NCBI GenBank assembly: GCA_002309855.1
Contig: DBYD01000053.1
Span: 16,805-76,854 of the forward strand
DNA length: 60,050 bases
Source: Bacteroidales bacterium UBA1195
GTDB taxonomy: Bacteria > Bacteroidota > Bacteroidia > Bacteroidales > WCHB1-69
Direction: 5' to 3'
Below, one piece after another: positions 41,716 through 49,612 of the stretch. Position numbers and translations under genes: made by a program. Position 1 is the first letter of the stretch. Each line of letters starts with the position of its first letter. The notes beneath the pieces are model-generated. The model was given only the letters and a program-made list of their open reading frames with translations, was not told where the DNA came from and ran no database searches.

Positions 41716-41723
41716 CACCTTTG
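41716..41723 (+). promoter_or_regulatory. Possible -7 box for panC (CACCTTTG)
   Basis: CACCTTTGC is one base from TAnnTTTG, about 130 nt before the panC ATG. A T-run precedes it. Weak support. Confidence 0.3.
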
Positions 41724-41853
41724 CAACTTGTGTCCGAATAATTATAAATTACAGATATATTATTCATACACAAAATTTTATATTAATTAACCGCAGCGGG
41801 TGCGCAATCAAAAGGGCGTTGCCGCTGCAAAATGGGCCAAAACGGAACAAAAC

Positions 41854-42693
41854 ATGGAGATAATTCGCACAAGGGATGCCATGCAACAGGCGGTGGCCGC
41901 CTTCAGAAAGGAGGGGAAAACCATCGGGTTTGTACCGACAATGGGGGCGCTTCACGAAGGGCACCTGACGCTTATGCGGCTGGCACAGAAGGAGAACGAC
42001 ATTGCCGTCTGCAGCATCTTTGTCAACCCGACACAGTTCAACAATCCCACAGACCTGGAGCGATATCCGCGTAACCCTGAAAAGGATGCGGAGTCGGTCA
42101 GCGGCATCGTTGACATCGCATTCATCCCCTCCGTGGAGGAGATGTACCCGGAGCAGCCGACCGAAACCTACGATTTCGGCGACCTTGAAAAGGTCATGGA
42201 GGGTCCCTCCCGCCCCAGCCATTTCCAGGGCGTGGGCATGGTGGTGAGCAGGCTGTTCGAGCTGGTGCAGCCCGACCGCGCCTATTTCGGCAAGAAGGAC
42301 TACCAGCAGGTGGCCATAATCCGGCGGCTGGTGGAGCTGAAAAAATATCCGATTGAAATCGTGCCGGTGGAGATTGTCCGTGCCGAGGACGGGCTGGCGC
42401 TCAGCTCGCGCAACGCGCTGCTGCATCCCGACAAGCGGGCCAAGGCCCCCTTCATCTACCGGACGTTGAAACAGGCCAAGGAGATGGCATCCGGGCACAC
42501 CCTACAGGAGGTGGAGCAATGGATAAAGGAGCGGATTGGCAGCGACAACGACTTTGAGCTGGAATATATCCAAATTGCCGATGCGGAGACGTTGCAGCCA
42601 ATCGGCAGTTTCAACGATGCGGCGCATGTGGTGGCCTGCATCACCGTCTGGCTGGACGGTGTGCGGCTGATTGACAACATTGAATTCAAATAG
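41854..42693 (+). CDS. panC: Pantothenate synthetase
   Basis: Joins pantoate and beta-alanine with ATP to make pantothenate, for coenzyme A. 279 aa from MEIIRTRD (41854); the longer frame from 41800 has an unlikely N-terminus. Motifs: FVPTMGALHEGHLTLM (the HxGH nucleotide-binding site), FVNPTQFNNPTDLERYPR, FGKKDYQQVAIIRRLV and SSRNALL. Followed after 7 nt by panD, giving a two-gene pantothenate operon. Confidence 0.97.
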   Translation: MEIIRTRDAMQQAVAAFRKEGKTIGFVPTMGALHEGHLTLMRLAQKENDIAVCSIFVNPTQFNNPTDLERYPRNPEKDAESVSGIVDIAFIPSVEEMYPEQPTETYDFGDLEKVMEGPSRPSHFQGVGMVVSRLFELVQPDRAYFGKKDYQQVAIIRRLVELKKYPIEIVPVEIVRAEDGLALSSRNALLHPDKRAKAPFIYRTLKQAKEMASGHTLQEVEQWIKERIGSDNDFELEYIQIADAETLQPIGSFNDAAHVVACITVWLDGVRLIDNIEFK

Positions 42694-42700
42694 CAGAGAG

Positions 42701-43054
42701 ATGCAGATAACGTTGATGAAATCGAAAATACACCGCGCGGTGGTGACCGAAGCCGACATCAATTATGTGGGAAGCATCACCATTGACCGGACGCTGATGG
42801 AGGCGGCGGAACTGAAAGAATACGAGCGGGTGGATGTGCTGAACGTGAACAACGGCGAGCGGCTGCAGACATACGTGATTGCCGGCGAACGTGACAGCGG
42901 CATCATCTGTCTGAACGGGGCCGCAGCACGCAAAGCGGTTGTGGGCGATGTGGTAATCATCCTCTCCTACGCCAATGTGACGCCCGAAGAGGCCGACGGA
43001 TGGCAGCCGAAGGTGGTGCATCCACGCTTCAAATACGGGAAGAACCGGCTTTAA
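42701..43054 (+). CDS. panD: Aspartate 1-decarboxylase
   Basis: Makes beta-alanine from aspartate for PanC, with a pyruvoyl group formed by self-cleavage. 117 aa. The cleavage site is the Gly-Ser in YVGSITID (near residue 24); LNVNNGERLQTYVI, CLNGAAARK and VVIILSYA are typical. The ATG at 42701 is 7 nt after panC. Confidence 0.97.
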   Translation: MQITLMKSKIHRAVVTEADINYVGSITIDRTLMEAAELKEYERVDVLNVNNGERLQTYVIAGERDSGIICLNGAAARKAVVGDVVIILSYANVTPEEADGWQPKVVHPRFKYGKNRL

Positions 43055-43066
43055 CCGGCATTTCCG

Positions 43067-44071
43067 CTACGCATCACAAGAAATCACATCCTCATCGGCA
43101 GGATTGTATTCCAACCCCCACAAGCCGAAGATTTTCTCAAGCGCCTCCGAAGCGGGGCAATAACGGAGATAACGGGGCTTCTTCCCCTTTTCAAGAATAA
43201 TGTATCCCCGGCGATAGGTTTTCAGGAAGTCGGACAGGTCAACCTCGTCCATCAGTTCCCCCTCATAATTGGTGACCATAACCTGCTGGAAACGGTCGAA
43301 AATCTCCATGAACAGCACATTTTCAGGCTCCAGGGCCTCCTGCATCGCCATGGCTGTTTCAATCCATAACGAATCTATGGAGAGCGAGGTCACCGTCGTA
43401 TCCATAAACTGGATGATTGCCCGATAGGGTTCGTTGTATTCCGGCTCCTGATAGACAAAACGCCCATCCGCCAATTGCAGCCGGTATTCATCCCGAGCCT
43501 CAGATTCCCGATTATCGTGGGTGGAGGAAACGGTATCCCCCAATGAGTGAAGCAACTCGTATTTTTTATGCACAATCACAGTGAAATCATCCATGACATC
43601 CGCGCACCATTCCTCGCTTTCAATCCTATAACGCTGCTCACGCGCGTAACTGTAGGCAACAGGCAGGGCTGAGATTAACGTGGGACACTCCTCCTCCTTT
43701 TCAGGTACTGTCACGGTAAGCAGCATCTTGTATTGCGCATCCTCACTGCCGGAGACTATCCAGATGTTGTAATCGGGCGAAGGGCTTTCAAGCCCCGCCT
43801 CTATCCTCCATTCACCAGGCAGCGAAGCCTTAAGGGTGATGGCGGTTCCGGGAACATGCTTCAGGTAACGGTACAACTGGTTCTGCAGCTCCTCAGGCAA
43901 TATCGGAAGACTGTCAGGCTGCGGGTCACCACAAACAATCTGACATGGAACGTCAATCATGACAGCCGGCCTGACTGTCTCATCCTTCTTTGACCGACAG
44001 GCGGCCATAGTGTAACAACACAACAGCAGCAACAAAATCCGCCGCCATATTCTCATCTTATCTGTTACCAT
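43067..44071 (-). CDS. Lipoprotein of unknown function, 334 aa
   Basis: Lipobox MAAC after a hydrophobic stretch (RILLLLLCCYTMAAC). The mature part reads as a globular envelope protein with mixed strands and helices (LTVTVPEKEEECPTLISALP; DDFTVIVHKKYELLHSLGD; TAMAMQEALEPENVLFMEIF). No family recognised. It converges with panD (13-bp gap) and has a TACTTTTG box at 44101-44094, 23 nt before its first start codon. Confidence 0.7.
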   Translation of the reverse strand: MVTDKMRIWRRILLLLLCCYTMAACRSKKDETVRPAVMIDVPCQIVCGDPQPDSLPILPEELQNQLYRYLKHVPGTAITLKASLPGEWRIEAGLESPSPDYNIWIVSGSEDAQYKMLLTVTVPEKEEECPTLISALPVAYSYAREQRYRIESEEWCADVMDDFTVIVHKKYELLHSLGDTVSSTHDNRESEARDEYRLQLADGRFVYQEPEYNEPYRAIIQFMDTTVTSLSIDSLWIETAMAMQEALEPENVLFMEIFDRFQQVMVTNYEGELMDEVDLSDFLKTYRRGYIILEKGKKPRYLRYCPASEALEKIFGLWGLEYNPADEDVISCDA

Positions 44072-44093
44072 AAATCGTTAAGTTTTGAAGTTG

Positions 44094-44101
44094 CAAAAGT
44101 A
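44094..44101 (-). promoter_or_regulatory. Bacteroidetes -7 promoter box (TACTTTTG)
   Basis: Minus-strand TACTTTTGC upstream of the 334-aa lipoprotein gene, in the divergent gap with the coiled-coil gene. Confidence 0.55.
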
Positions 44102-44253
44102 CTCAATTTCCCAATCCGGCCACCAAAAAGTGAGACAAAACAATGGCGAAAAATGGGCATTTACACTTCGCAAAACCAGAACAAATTGGCAATCAGTGAG
44201 AATAAAATTAAATAAAAAGGACATTTCTTCGCCAAAGCTACGGAATAATTGCC

Positions 44254-44261
44254 TATCTTTG
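44254..44261 (+). promoter_or_regulatory. Bacteroidetes -7 promoter box (TATCTTTG)
   Basis: TATCTTTG fits TAnnTTTG and lies 38 nt upstream of the coiled-coil gene start at 44300. Confidence 0.55.
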
Positions 44262-44299
44262 TACAATTTTTTATTGTGCATTTTTTTTAATTGTAACAA

Positions 44300-45223
44300 A
44301 TGGACGATTACATGAAAAACACCCAGGACGAAAGTCAGAAATACAAAAAGCTCAGCACCCTGTTTCTGGTTTTATCCATCATTCTCGCCGTGCTGCTGGT
44401 ACTTTCGCTGATACGGACCAGCACCACCAAAAACGACCTGAAGGAATCTTTTGCGGAACAGGAGGAGCTTCAGGGCGAACTTGACTCAATCATGAACGCC
44501 TACAACCTTGTAAAGGAGGAATATGGTGAGCTGAACGACCAGCTGACCGCGAAAGACAGCGCAATTCTTGCACAGGCGGAGGAGATTCAGAAGCTGATCA
44601 GCCAGCAGTCGGACTACCGCCGGGTAAAGAAGAAACTGGAACTGCTGCAGAACCAGGGCAAGGAATATGTCAGGATGCTCGATTCGCTTTATGCGGCCAA
44701 CGAAACCCTGACAATAGAGAACAGGAAAATAAAGACCGAAAACACACGGCTTACCGAAGTGCAGCAAAAGATGACAATTGTGCAGGATTCCCTGAACAAA
44801 CGGATAAAGACCGCCTCACAACTCAAGGCCTACGATATTTCTGTCAAGGGAATCATCATGAAATCAGGCGGCAAGAAGGAAGAAGAGACCAACCGCAGCA
44901 AAAGGGTGCAGAAGTTCAAGGTCTGCTTCACTCTGGGCGAGAACGCCATCACCACGCCGGGCAATGTCAACCTATACTGCCGGCTCTCCATTCCGGACGG
45001 CAAGGTGCTGGCATTGGGCAAAGGTGATGCCTACACCTTCACGAATGATGGGAAAATCCTGCAATATACAATCAAGACCACGGTCCCTTATGAGAACAAG
45101 GCCAAGGAGGTTGTGATGTACTGGAACCTTCGGGAAGGCGACACTGCGGTTCCCGGCACCTACACCGCACAACTTTTCACTGAAGAGGAATACATTGGGG
45201 AGGCCACCGTTACACTGAAATAA
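44300..45223 (+). CDS. Membrane-anchored coiled-coil protein
   Basis: 307 aa. A short cytoplasmic start is followed by one membrane segment (TLFLVLSIILAVLLVLSLI, about residues 19-37), then a long heptad-rich coiled coil (about 45-175, with EEIQKLISQQ and RRVKKKLELLQNQGKEY) and a C-terminal beta-rich domain (VCFTLGENAITTPGNVNLYC). This resembles Bacteroidota proteins of unknown role seen in envelope or gliding contexts. It is 36 nt upstream of trxA. Confidence 0.75.
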   Translation: MDDYMKNTQDESQKYKKLSTLFLVLSIILAVLLVLSLIRTSTTKNDLKESFAEQEELQGELDSIMNAYNLVKEEYGELNDQLTAKDSAILAQAEEIQKLISQQSDYRRVKKKLELLQNQGKEYVRMLDSLYAANETLTIENRKIKTENTRLTEVQQKMTIVQDSLNKRIKTASQLKAYDISVKGIIMKSGGKKEEETNRSKRVQKFKVCFTLGENAITTPGNVNLYCRLSIPDGKVLALGKGDAYTFTNDGKILQYTIKTTVPYENKAKEVVMYWNLREGDTAVPGTYTAQLFTEEEYIGEATVTLK

Positions 45224-45259
45224 TTTCACATTATTACATTATTATAAATACATTGGATT

Positions 45260-45574
45260 ATGGCATACGCAATCACAGACCAAAACTGGGAAGAACTGAT
45301 TAAAAACAACCAATATGTCGTCATGGATTTCTGGGCAGAATGGTGCGGACCCTGCCGGGCCATCACCCCTTTTGTGGAAGAGGCTGCACAGGAGATGGAG
45401 GGGAAAGTGCTCATCGGGAAAGTCAATATTGACGAAAACCCGCAAGTCACAATGAAGTTCGCAATCAAAAACATCCCCACCCTCATTTTCATCAAAAACG
45501 GTGAAATTGTCAACAAGCATGTGGGTGCCCTCCGTAAAGCCGACCTGATGGAGAAGATTAACGCCTTACTGTAA
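45260..45574 (+). CDS. trxA: Thioredoxin
   Basis: 104 aa with active site WAEWCGPCRAITPF and the cis-proline region IKNIPTLIFIKNGE. A cytoplasmic disulfide reductase. Standard length with no signal peptide, so not a periplasmic variant. Followed by the small membrane-protein gene after 4 nt. Confidence 0.97.
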   Translation: MAYAITDQNWEELIKNNQYVVMDFWAEWCGPCRAITPFVEEAAQEMEGKVLIGKVNIDENPQVTMKFAIKNIPTLIFIKNGEIVNKHVGALRKADLMEKINALL

Positions 45575-45578
45575 CTGT

Positions 45579-45767
45579 ATGCGCGACACGCTGGCCGGTG
45601 TGACCGGACACCTCAGCTTTGCCGACACACACCATCTGTCCAATGGGGAGATTTTCCTCATTGGATTTTTGGGTGTATTTGGCTTCATGCTGATCCTGCT
45701 CATCTGCATGAAACTCATCCCGCTGTTGGCGCGGCGCATTGACAAGAACAAAAACGAAAAGGAATGA
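45579..45767 (+). CDS. Small single-pass membrane protein, 62 aa
   Basis: One hydrophobic helix (IFLIGFLGVFGFMLILLICM, residues about 26-45) and a basic tail (RRIDKNKNEKE), giving an N-out/C-in topology. It starts 4 nt after trxA and overlaps the next start by 4 nt (ATGA), which supports a real gene. The shape is like OadG-type subunits, but similarity is too weak for a call. Confidence 0.55.
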   Translation: MRDTLAGVTGHLSFADTHHLSNGEIFLIGFLGVFGFMLILLICMKLIPLLARRIDKNKNEKE

Positions 45768-46918
45768 AAACATTTAAAGGCATAGCGGCCGGACTGCTGC
45801 TGCTGACCCTCTGCACCGCCTGCCGGCACAAACCGGTCATCCTGCCGGAGGATGACTACATCACCTTTGTCCGGCAAATCCTTACCGCCGCCTACGGCGA
45901 GCATCCCGATCCCTCCGTCTTTACCGAAGCCTTTGACAAAAAGGCGTTCGCAGAACGCATTATGAGCCAGGGCGACATTCCGGAGACAATGCGTCCCGAT
46001 GTAGACCGTTTTCTGGAGGAATATTTCCAACCAGGAAGACGTATGCTGGCCCGCGTGGAACAGGGTGCCGACTTCCAGCTGATACGGTTCAGGATGCAGC
46101 ACGACACCGCCATCGCCACCTTCCGAATCTACAACGAGACAATCACCTTTGAGGACTGGATGATGCTTGCCGACAAAGGAGGGATTCGGATTATTGACAT
46201 AGGCGACCCTGTTTCGGGAATGTATTGGAGCGACGAATGGAACATGAACGCCTGCGCCTACCTGGACATCACCGGTGACCACTTCCTGATCAACGAAAAG
46301 CTGATAGCGGTCAACCAGCTGATCGGACAGAAAGCCTTCGACCAGGCGGACAGCATATTCAGATTGGTGGAGCAGGCCACAAAAAACAACATCTACGCCC
46401 GGGCCATGAAGTTGAACCTCATCAGCCAAAGCCAGACGTATGACACTCTTTTGCAGGCATGCCGGGAATTCTTGAATATGTTCCCCGAAAGAACCGCCAC
46501 CACCTCGTTTTTCTGCCTGCAGAACGCCATATCGAACGGCATGATGCCTGAGGTGCGGAAGCATTGCGACGAACTGGGCCAGACCATCGGATACGACCCA
46601 ATCTTTTTCCTCTACCTGGCCTGGGGTTACAAGTCTTCGGGCGACGCCGGATCATCCCTGCGGATGCTGGACAGTCTCACCGCCTACATTCCTGTACAGT
46701 ACGATTTCTACAATTACAAGCTTGACCTGTACTACGAGCTGAAGGATGCTGCCGGCTTCGCACAGCAGATGGAGCGCATAGACAGCCTTTTCTCCGCTTC
46801 GGACGAAGACATCCCGTTCTACGAGAACACATATCCGGAGATGCGCAACACTCCTGAATTCAAGGCCTGGAAAGAGCGGCACCTGCAGAAGCTCGCTAAA
46901 GAAAAAGCTGCAATATGA
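45764..46918 (+). CDS. TPR-like lipoprotein of unknown function
   Basis: 384 aa with lipobox CTAC (GIAAGLLLLTLCTAC). The second half reads as helical repeats of TPR type (AFDQADSIFRLVEQATKNN; YDTLLQACREFLNMFPERTA; FFLYLAWGYKSSGDAGSSLR). Overlaps tsaB by 4 nt. Probably an envelope scaffold; partner unknown. Confidence 0.72.
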   Translation: MKTFKGIAAGLLLLTLCTACRHKPVILPEDDYITFVRQILTAAYGEHPDPSVFTEAFDKKAFAERIMSQGDIPETMRPDVDRFLEEYFQPGRRMLARVEQGADFQLIRFRMQHDTAIATFRIYNETITFEDWMMLADKGGIRIIDIGDPVSGMYWSDEWNMNACAYLDITGDHFLINEKLIAVNQLIGQKAFDQADSIFRLVEQATKNNIYARAMKLNLISQSQTYDTLLQACREFLNMFPERTATTSFFCLQNAISNGMMPEVRKHCDELGQTIGYDPIFFLYLAWGYKSSGDAGSSLRMLDSLTAYIPVQYDFYNYKLDLYYELKDAAGFAQQMERIDSLFSASDEDIPFYENTYPEMRNTPEFKAWKERHLQKLAKEKAAI

Positions 46919-47604
46919 CCCGCATTCTTTGTCTGGAGACCGCCACGGAGACCTGCTCAGTCGCCCTTTCCAACGATGCGGAGTGCATCGCCTGCGAGGA
47001 GGTGGCGGAGGGTCATTCCCATGCGGAGAAAATTTTGGAACTGGCCGACCGATGCCTGAAGAGCGCAAACTGCGACATTGCCTCAGTCGATGCGGTCTGT
47101 GTTAGCAGCGGGCCAGGCTCCTACACCGGATTACGGATCGGTGTCTCCACCGCCAAGGGGATATGCTACGCCCTCTCCAAACCGCTAATAGCGGTACCGA
47201 CACTGGAAGGCATCGCCAACGGTGCATGCCAGCACGTTCCGGACGCCGACATAATCTGCCCCATGATTGACGCACGCCGCATGGAGGTATATTGCGCACT
47301 ATACGACCGGAAGGGGAACCCGATGACGGAATGCACCAACAGCATTATCGGTGAAGACTCCTTTGCGGAAGAGCTCCGGCAGCACCGGATTCTCTTTTGC
47401 GGCAACGGCGCACACAAATGCAAAACGGTACTGCAGGGCGACAACGCAATATTCAGCGACATCCGCTGCTCCGCCAGACACCTCACCTCCCCCGCCTACC
47501 GCCGCTGGCAGAAACGGCAGTTTGAGGATGTTGCCTATTTCGAACCATTTTATCTGAAAGCCTATATCGCAGGCAAACCCCACGTCAAAGGATTGGAGAT
47601 GTGA
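46915..47604 (+). CDS. tsaB: tRNA threonylcarbamoyladenosine biosynthesis protein TsaB
   Basis: 229 aa. TsaB supports TsaD in making the t6A base in tRNAs that read ANN codons. ILCLETATETCSVAL, the conserved HSHAEKILELADRCL segment and SSGPGSYTGLRIGVSTAKG are family hallmarks. The start overlaps the TPR gene and the stop overlaps the next start (TGATG), so the genes are translationally linked. Confidence 0.93.
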   Translation: MTRILCLETATETCSVALSNDAECIACEEVAEGHSHAEKILELADRCLKSANCDIASVDAVCVSSGPGSYTGLRIGVSTAKGICYALSKPLIAVPTLEGIANGACQHVPDADIICPMIDARRMEVYCALYDRKGNPMTECTNSIIGEDSFAEELRQHRILFCGNGAHKCKTVLQGDNAIFSDIRCSARHLTSPAYRRWQKRQFEDVAYFEPFYLKAYIAGKPHVKGLEM

Positions 47605-48554
47605 TGGAGAGGGAAAAACCGGAGGAAGGTAACGGACCCTGCCCGTACGAAGAACTTGCACGTGAGGCATGGGAATCAAGTGCGGAATATGACGGCACAC
47701 CATGGGACGAGACCGAACCGGTTGCCCGGGAACTGCGGGAAAAGAAAAAAGACCTTGTAATCCTGGCCCTGACCGACCATGGCAAATATGGAGACACCGC
47801 AGTGGCGCACGCAGTGGCGGCCAGCATGATTTTCCACGCCGAACTCTGCATCATTCCTCTTACACCAGCCACGGAACCTGAAAGCGAGACGATGCGGCAC
47901 AGCCTGCATGTGGCGGACAGGCAAGGCATCCCTGTAACATGGCACCCGTATGAGAACGGACTGAAACGCAAACTGCCCTCAATCGCCGAATCGGTCAACG
48001 CAATGATGCTGGTGATTGGCGCAGCTCCCGACCGGGAACCAAGCTATTTCACAGTGAAGAAGGCTCTCCGTTGGATCCGAGGTTCAAGAATTCCGGCCCT
48101 GGTCGTGGGCGGACAGCTTCCACGGCCGGACAGCTACCGCAGCATCCTGCTGCCGTTGGACACATCCGTCTATTCAAAGGAAAAGGCGCTTTGGGCCGGC
48201 TATTTCCACCGCTTCTACCACGCAAACATCCACCTGCTGTACAAGAACTACAGGGATGACTATCTGGAGCAGAAGCTGAAGGCTAACCTGCAATTCACCG
48301 AAAAAATCTACCGTAACCTTGAAATCCCCAGCACCCACCACGCCATTGACGACTGCTGGGAGGAGATTGAAAGCTATGCGCTGCGTTTCGCGCCGGAGGT
48401 GCACGGAAGCCTTATGGTATGCATGACAACCAGATACCCCACCCCTGCCGATTGGATTTTCGGACGCAAGGAGAAGCGGCTGCTGAAAAAGGCTAAAGGA
48501 TTCCCGCTGCTGCTCATCAACCAGCGGGACGACCTGTATGTTCTCTGCACCTGA
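47604..48554 (+). CDS. Tandem Usp-like (universal stress fold) protein
   Basis: 316 aa from the ATG at 47604, which shares one base with the tsaB stop. Two domains of alpha/beta type (residues about 50-175 and 180-316) each read like a universal stress protein: VILALTDHGKYGDTAVAHAV and RSILLPLDTSVYSKEKALWA, ending GFPLLLINQRDDLYVLC. The usual ATP-binding G2xG9xG[ST] motif is not clear, so a non-binding form is likely. The 50-residue acidic N-terminus is unusual. Confidence 0.6.
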   Translation: MEREKPEEGNGPCPYEELAREAWESSAEYDGTPWDETEPVARELREKKKDLVILALTDHGKYGDTAVAHAVAASMIFHAELCIIPLTPATEPESETMRHSLHVADRQGIPVTWHPYENGLKRKLPSIAESVNAMMLVIGAAPDREPSYFTVKKALRWIRGSRIPALVVGGQLPRPDSYRSILLPLDTSVYSKEKALWAGYFHRFYHANIHLLYKNYRDDYLEQKLKANLQFTEKIYRNLEIPSTHHAIDDCWEEIESYALRFAPEVHGSLMVCMTTRYPTPADWIFGRKEKRLLKKAKGFPLLLINQRDDLYVLCT

Positions 48555-48556
48555 GG

Positions 48557-49495
48557 CTACGACAACGCCTTATTCACCACTGCAGCATCTTTCAGAATCT
48601 GCTCATACTCCTCCGGGGTCAGGTCGCCATAGAAGAAATGGACAGGATTCACCTTTTGGCCGTTCTTGACAACCTCATAATGAAGATGGACACCTGATGC
48701 CAGACCAGAGCTGCCCATCTGCCCGATCACAGCCCCACGTTTCACCTTCTGTCCGGGACGGACATTCGCCTTTGAGAGGTGGGCATATATTGTCTGATAG
48801 CCGTTACCATGGTTGATCACCACAGAAATGCCGTAGCCCGAGCCGGGATTCTCCGAACTGACCGTCCCGTCCGCCGTGGCATAGATTGGCTGGCCGCGCT
48901 TGCCGATAAGATCTATGCCGGTATGCCGCCGCAGAATCTTATACACCGGATGGTAACGCATTCCGAATCCGGAAACCACCTTGGGATTCTTTACCGGAGA
49001 TATTGCCGGAATTCGGCTCATACGCTCATCCTTGTTTTGGATCATCTCCCACAATTCGGCATAGGATTTCAGTTCCTTGCTGGTACGGAGAGTCAGCAGG
49101 TTAACCTTGCGTGAAAGATCCTCCACCATTTTTGAGGAAACCTGCAGGGAAGGTGCTGTTTCCGGCACCGCCCAATAGGCGTTGCGTTCCTTGGCCGGCT
49201 CCGCGTCCAACAGCACACGGTATAGATTGTCATCCTTCTCCTCCAGTCCCTTTAGCACCTGCGAAAGCTGGTTGACCCGGCGGTCCAGATAGGCAATCTG
49301 AAGGTTGGTCGCCTCCAGTTCCCTTTTCAGACGCTTTTCCTTGGGGGATGAGAAAAAATTGGCATATATCAGCAGGCAGCCCGCTGCGAATACAATTGCA
49401 GTGGCCGCGTATGAAAATATCTTTTTAATTCGCTGTCTGAAAGAAATTTCTTCGACCTCAAACGACAGTGATTTGTGGTTGAACCTATACTTCAT
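48557..49495 (-). CDS. M23-family (LytM) peptidase, membrane-anchored
   Basis: 312 aa. A cytoplasmic start, one membrane helix (IFSYAATAIVFAAGCLLIYA, about 28-47), a coiled coil (about 55-85) and a C-terminal M23 domain. Zinc-site motifs are HTGIDLIGKRGQPIYA and GVHLHYEVVKNG; all key histidines are present. It would cut peptidoglycan cross-links or activate amidases in the periplasm. Converges with the Usp-like gene with a 2-bp gap. Confidence 0.9.
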   Translation of the reverse strand: MKYRFNHKSLSFEVEEISFRQRIKKIFSYAATAIVFAAGCLLIYANFFSSPKEKRLKRELEATNLQIAYLDRRVNQLSQVLKGLEEKDDNLYRVLLDAEPAKERNAYWAVPETAPSLQVSSKMVEDLSRKVNLLTLRTSKELKSYAELWEMIQNKDERMSRIPAISPVKNPKVVSGFGMRYHPVYKILRRHTGIDLIGKRGQPIYATADGTVSSENPGSGYGISVVINHGNGYQTIYAHLSKANVRPGQKVKRGAVIGQMGSSGLASGVHLHYEVVKNGQKVNPVHFFYGDLTPEEYEQILKDAAVVNKALS

Positions 49496-49575
49496 ATTAA
49501 TCCATCAACGCAAAAAAAGAAAAAATATTTTACTTTTTATACAAATTCCATTCCTTTTTGTAACGTTTTTTTTTA

Positions 49576-49583
49576 TACTTTTG
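49576..49583 (+). promoter_or_regulatory. Bacteroidetes -7 promoter box (TACTTTTG)
   Basis: TACTTTTGC 29 nt before the ATG at 49613, with a CTTTTTG that may serve as the -33 box about 15 nt before it. Confidence 0.55.
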
Positions 49584-49612
49584 CAAATACATTCATAAAA
49601 ACAAGACAAACG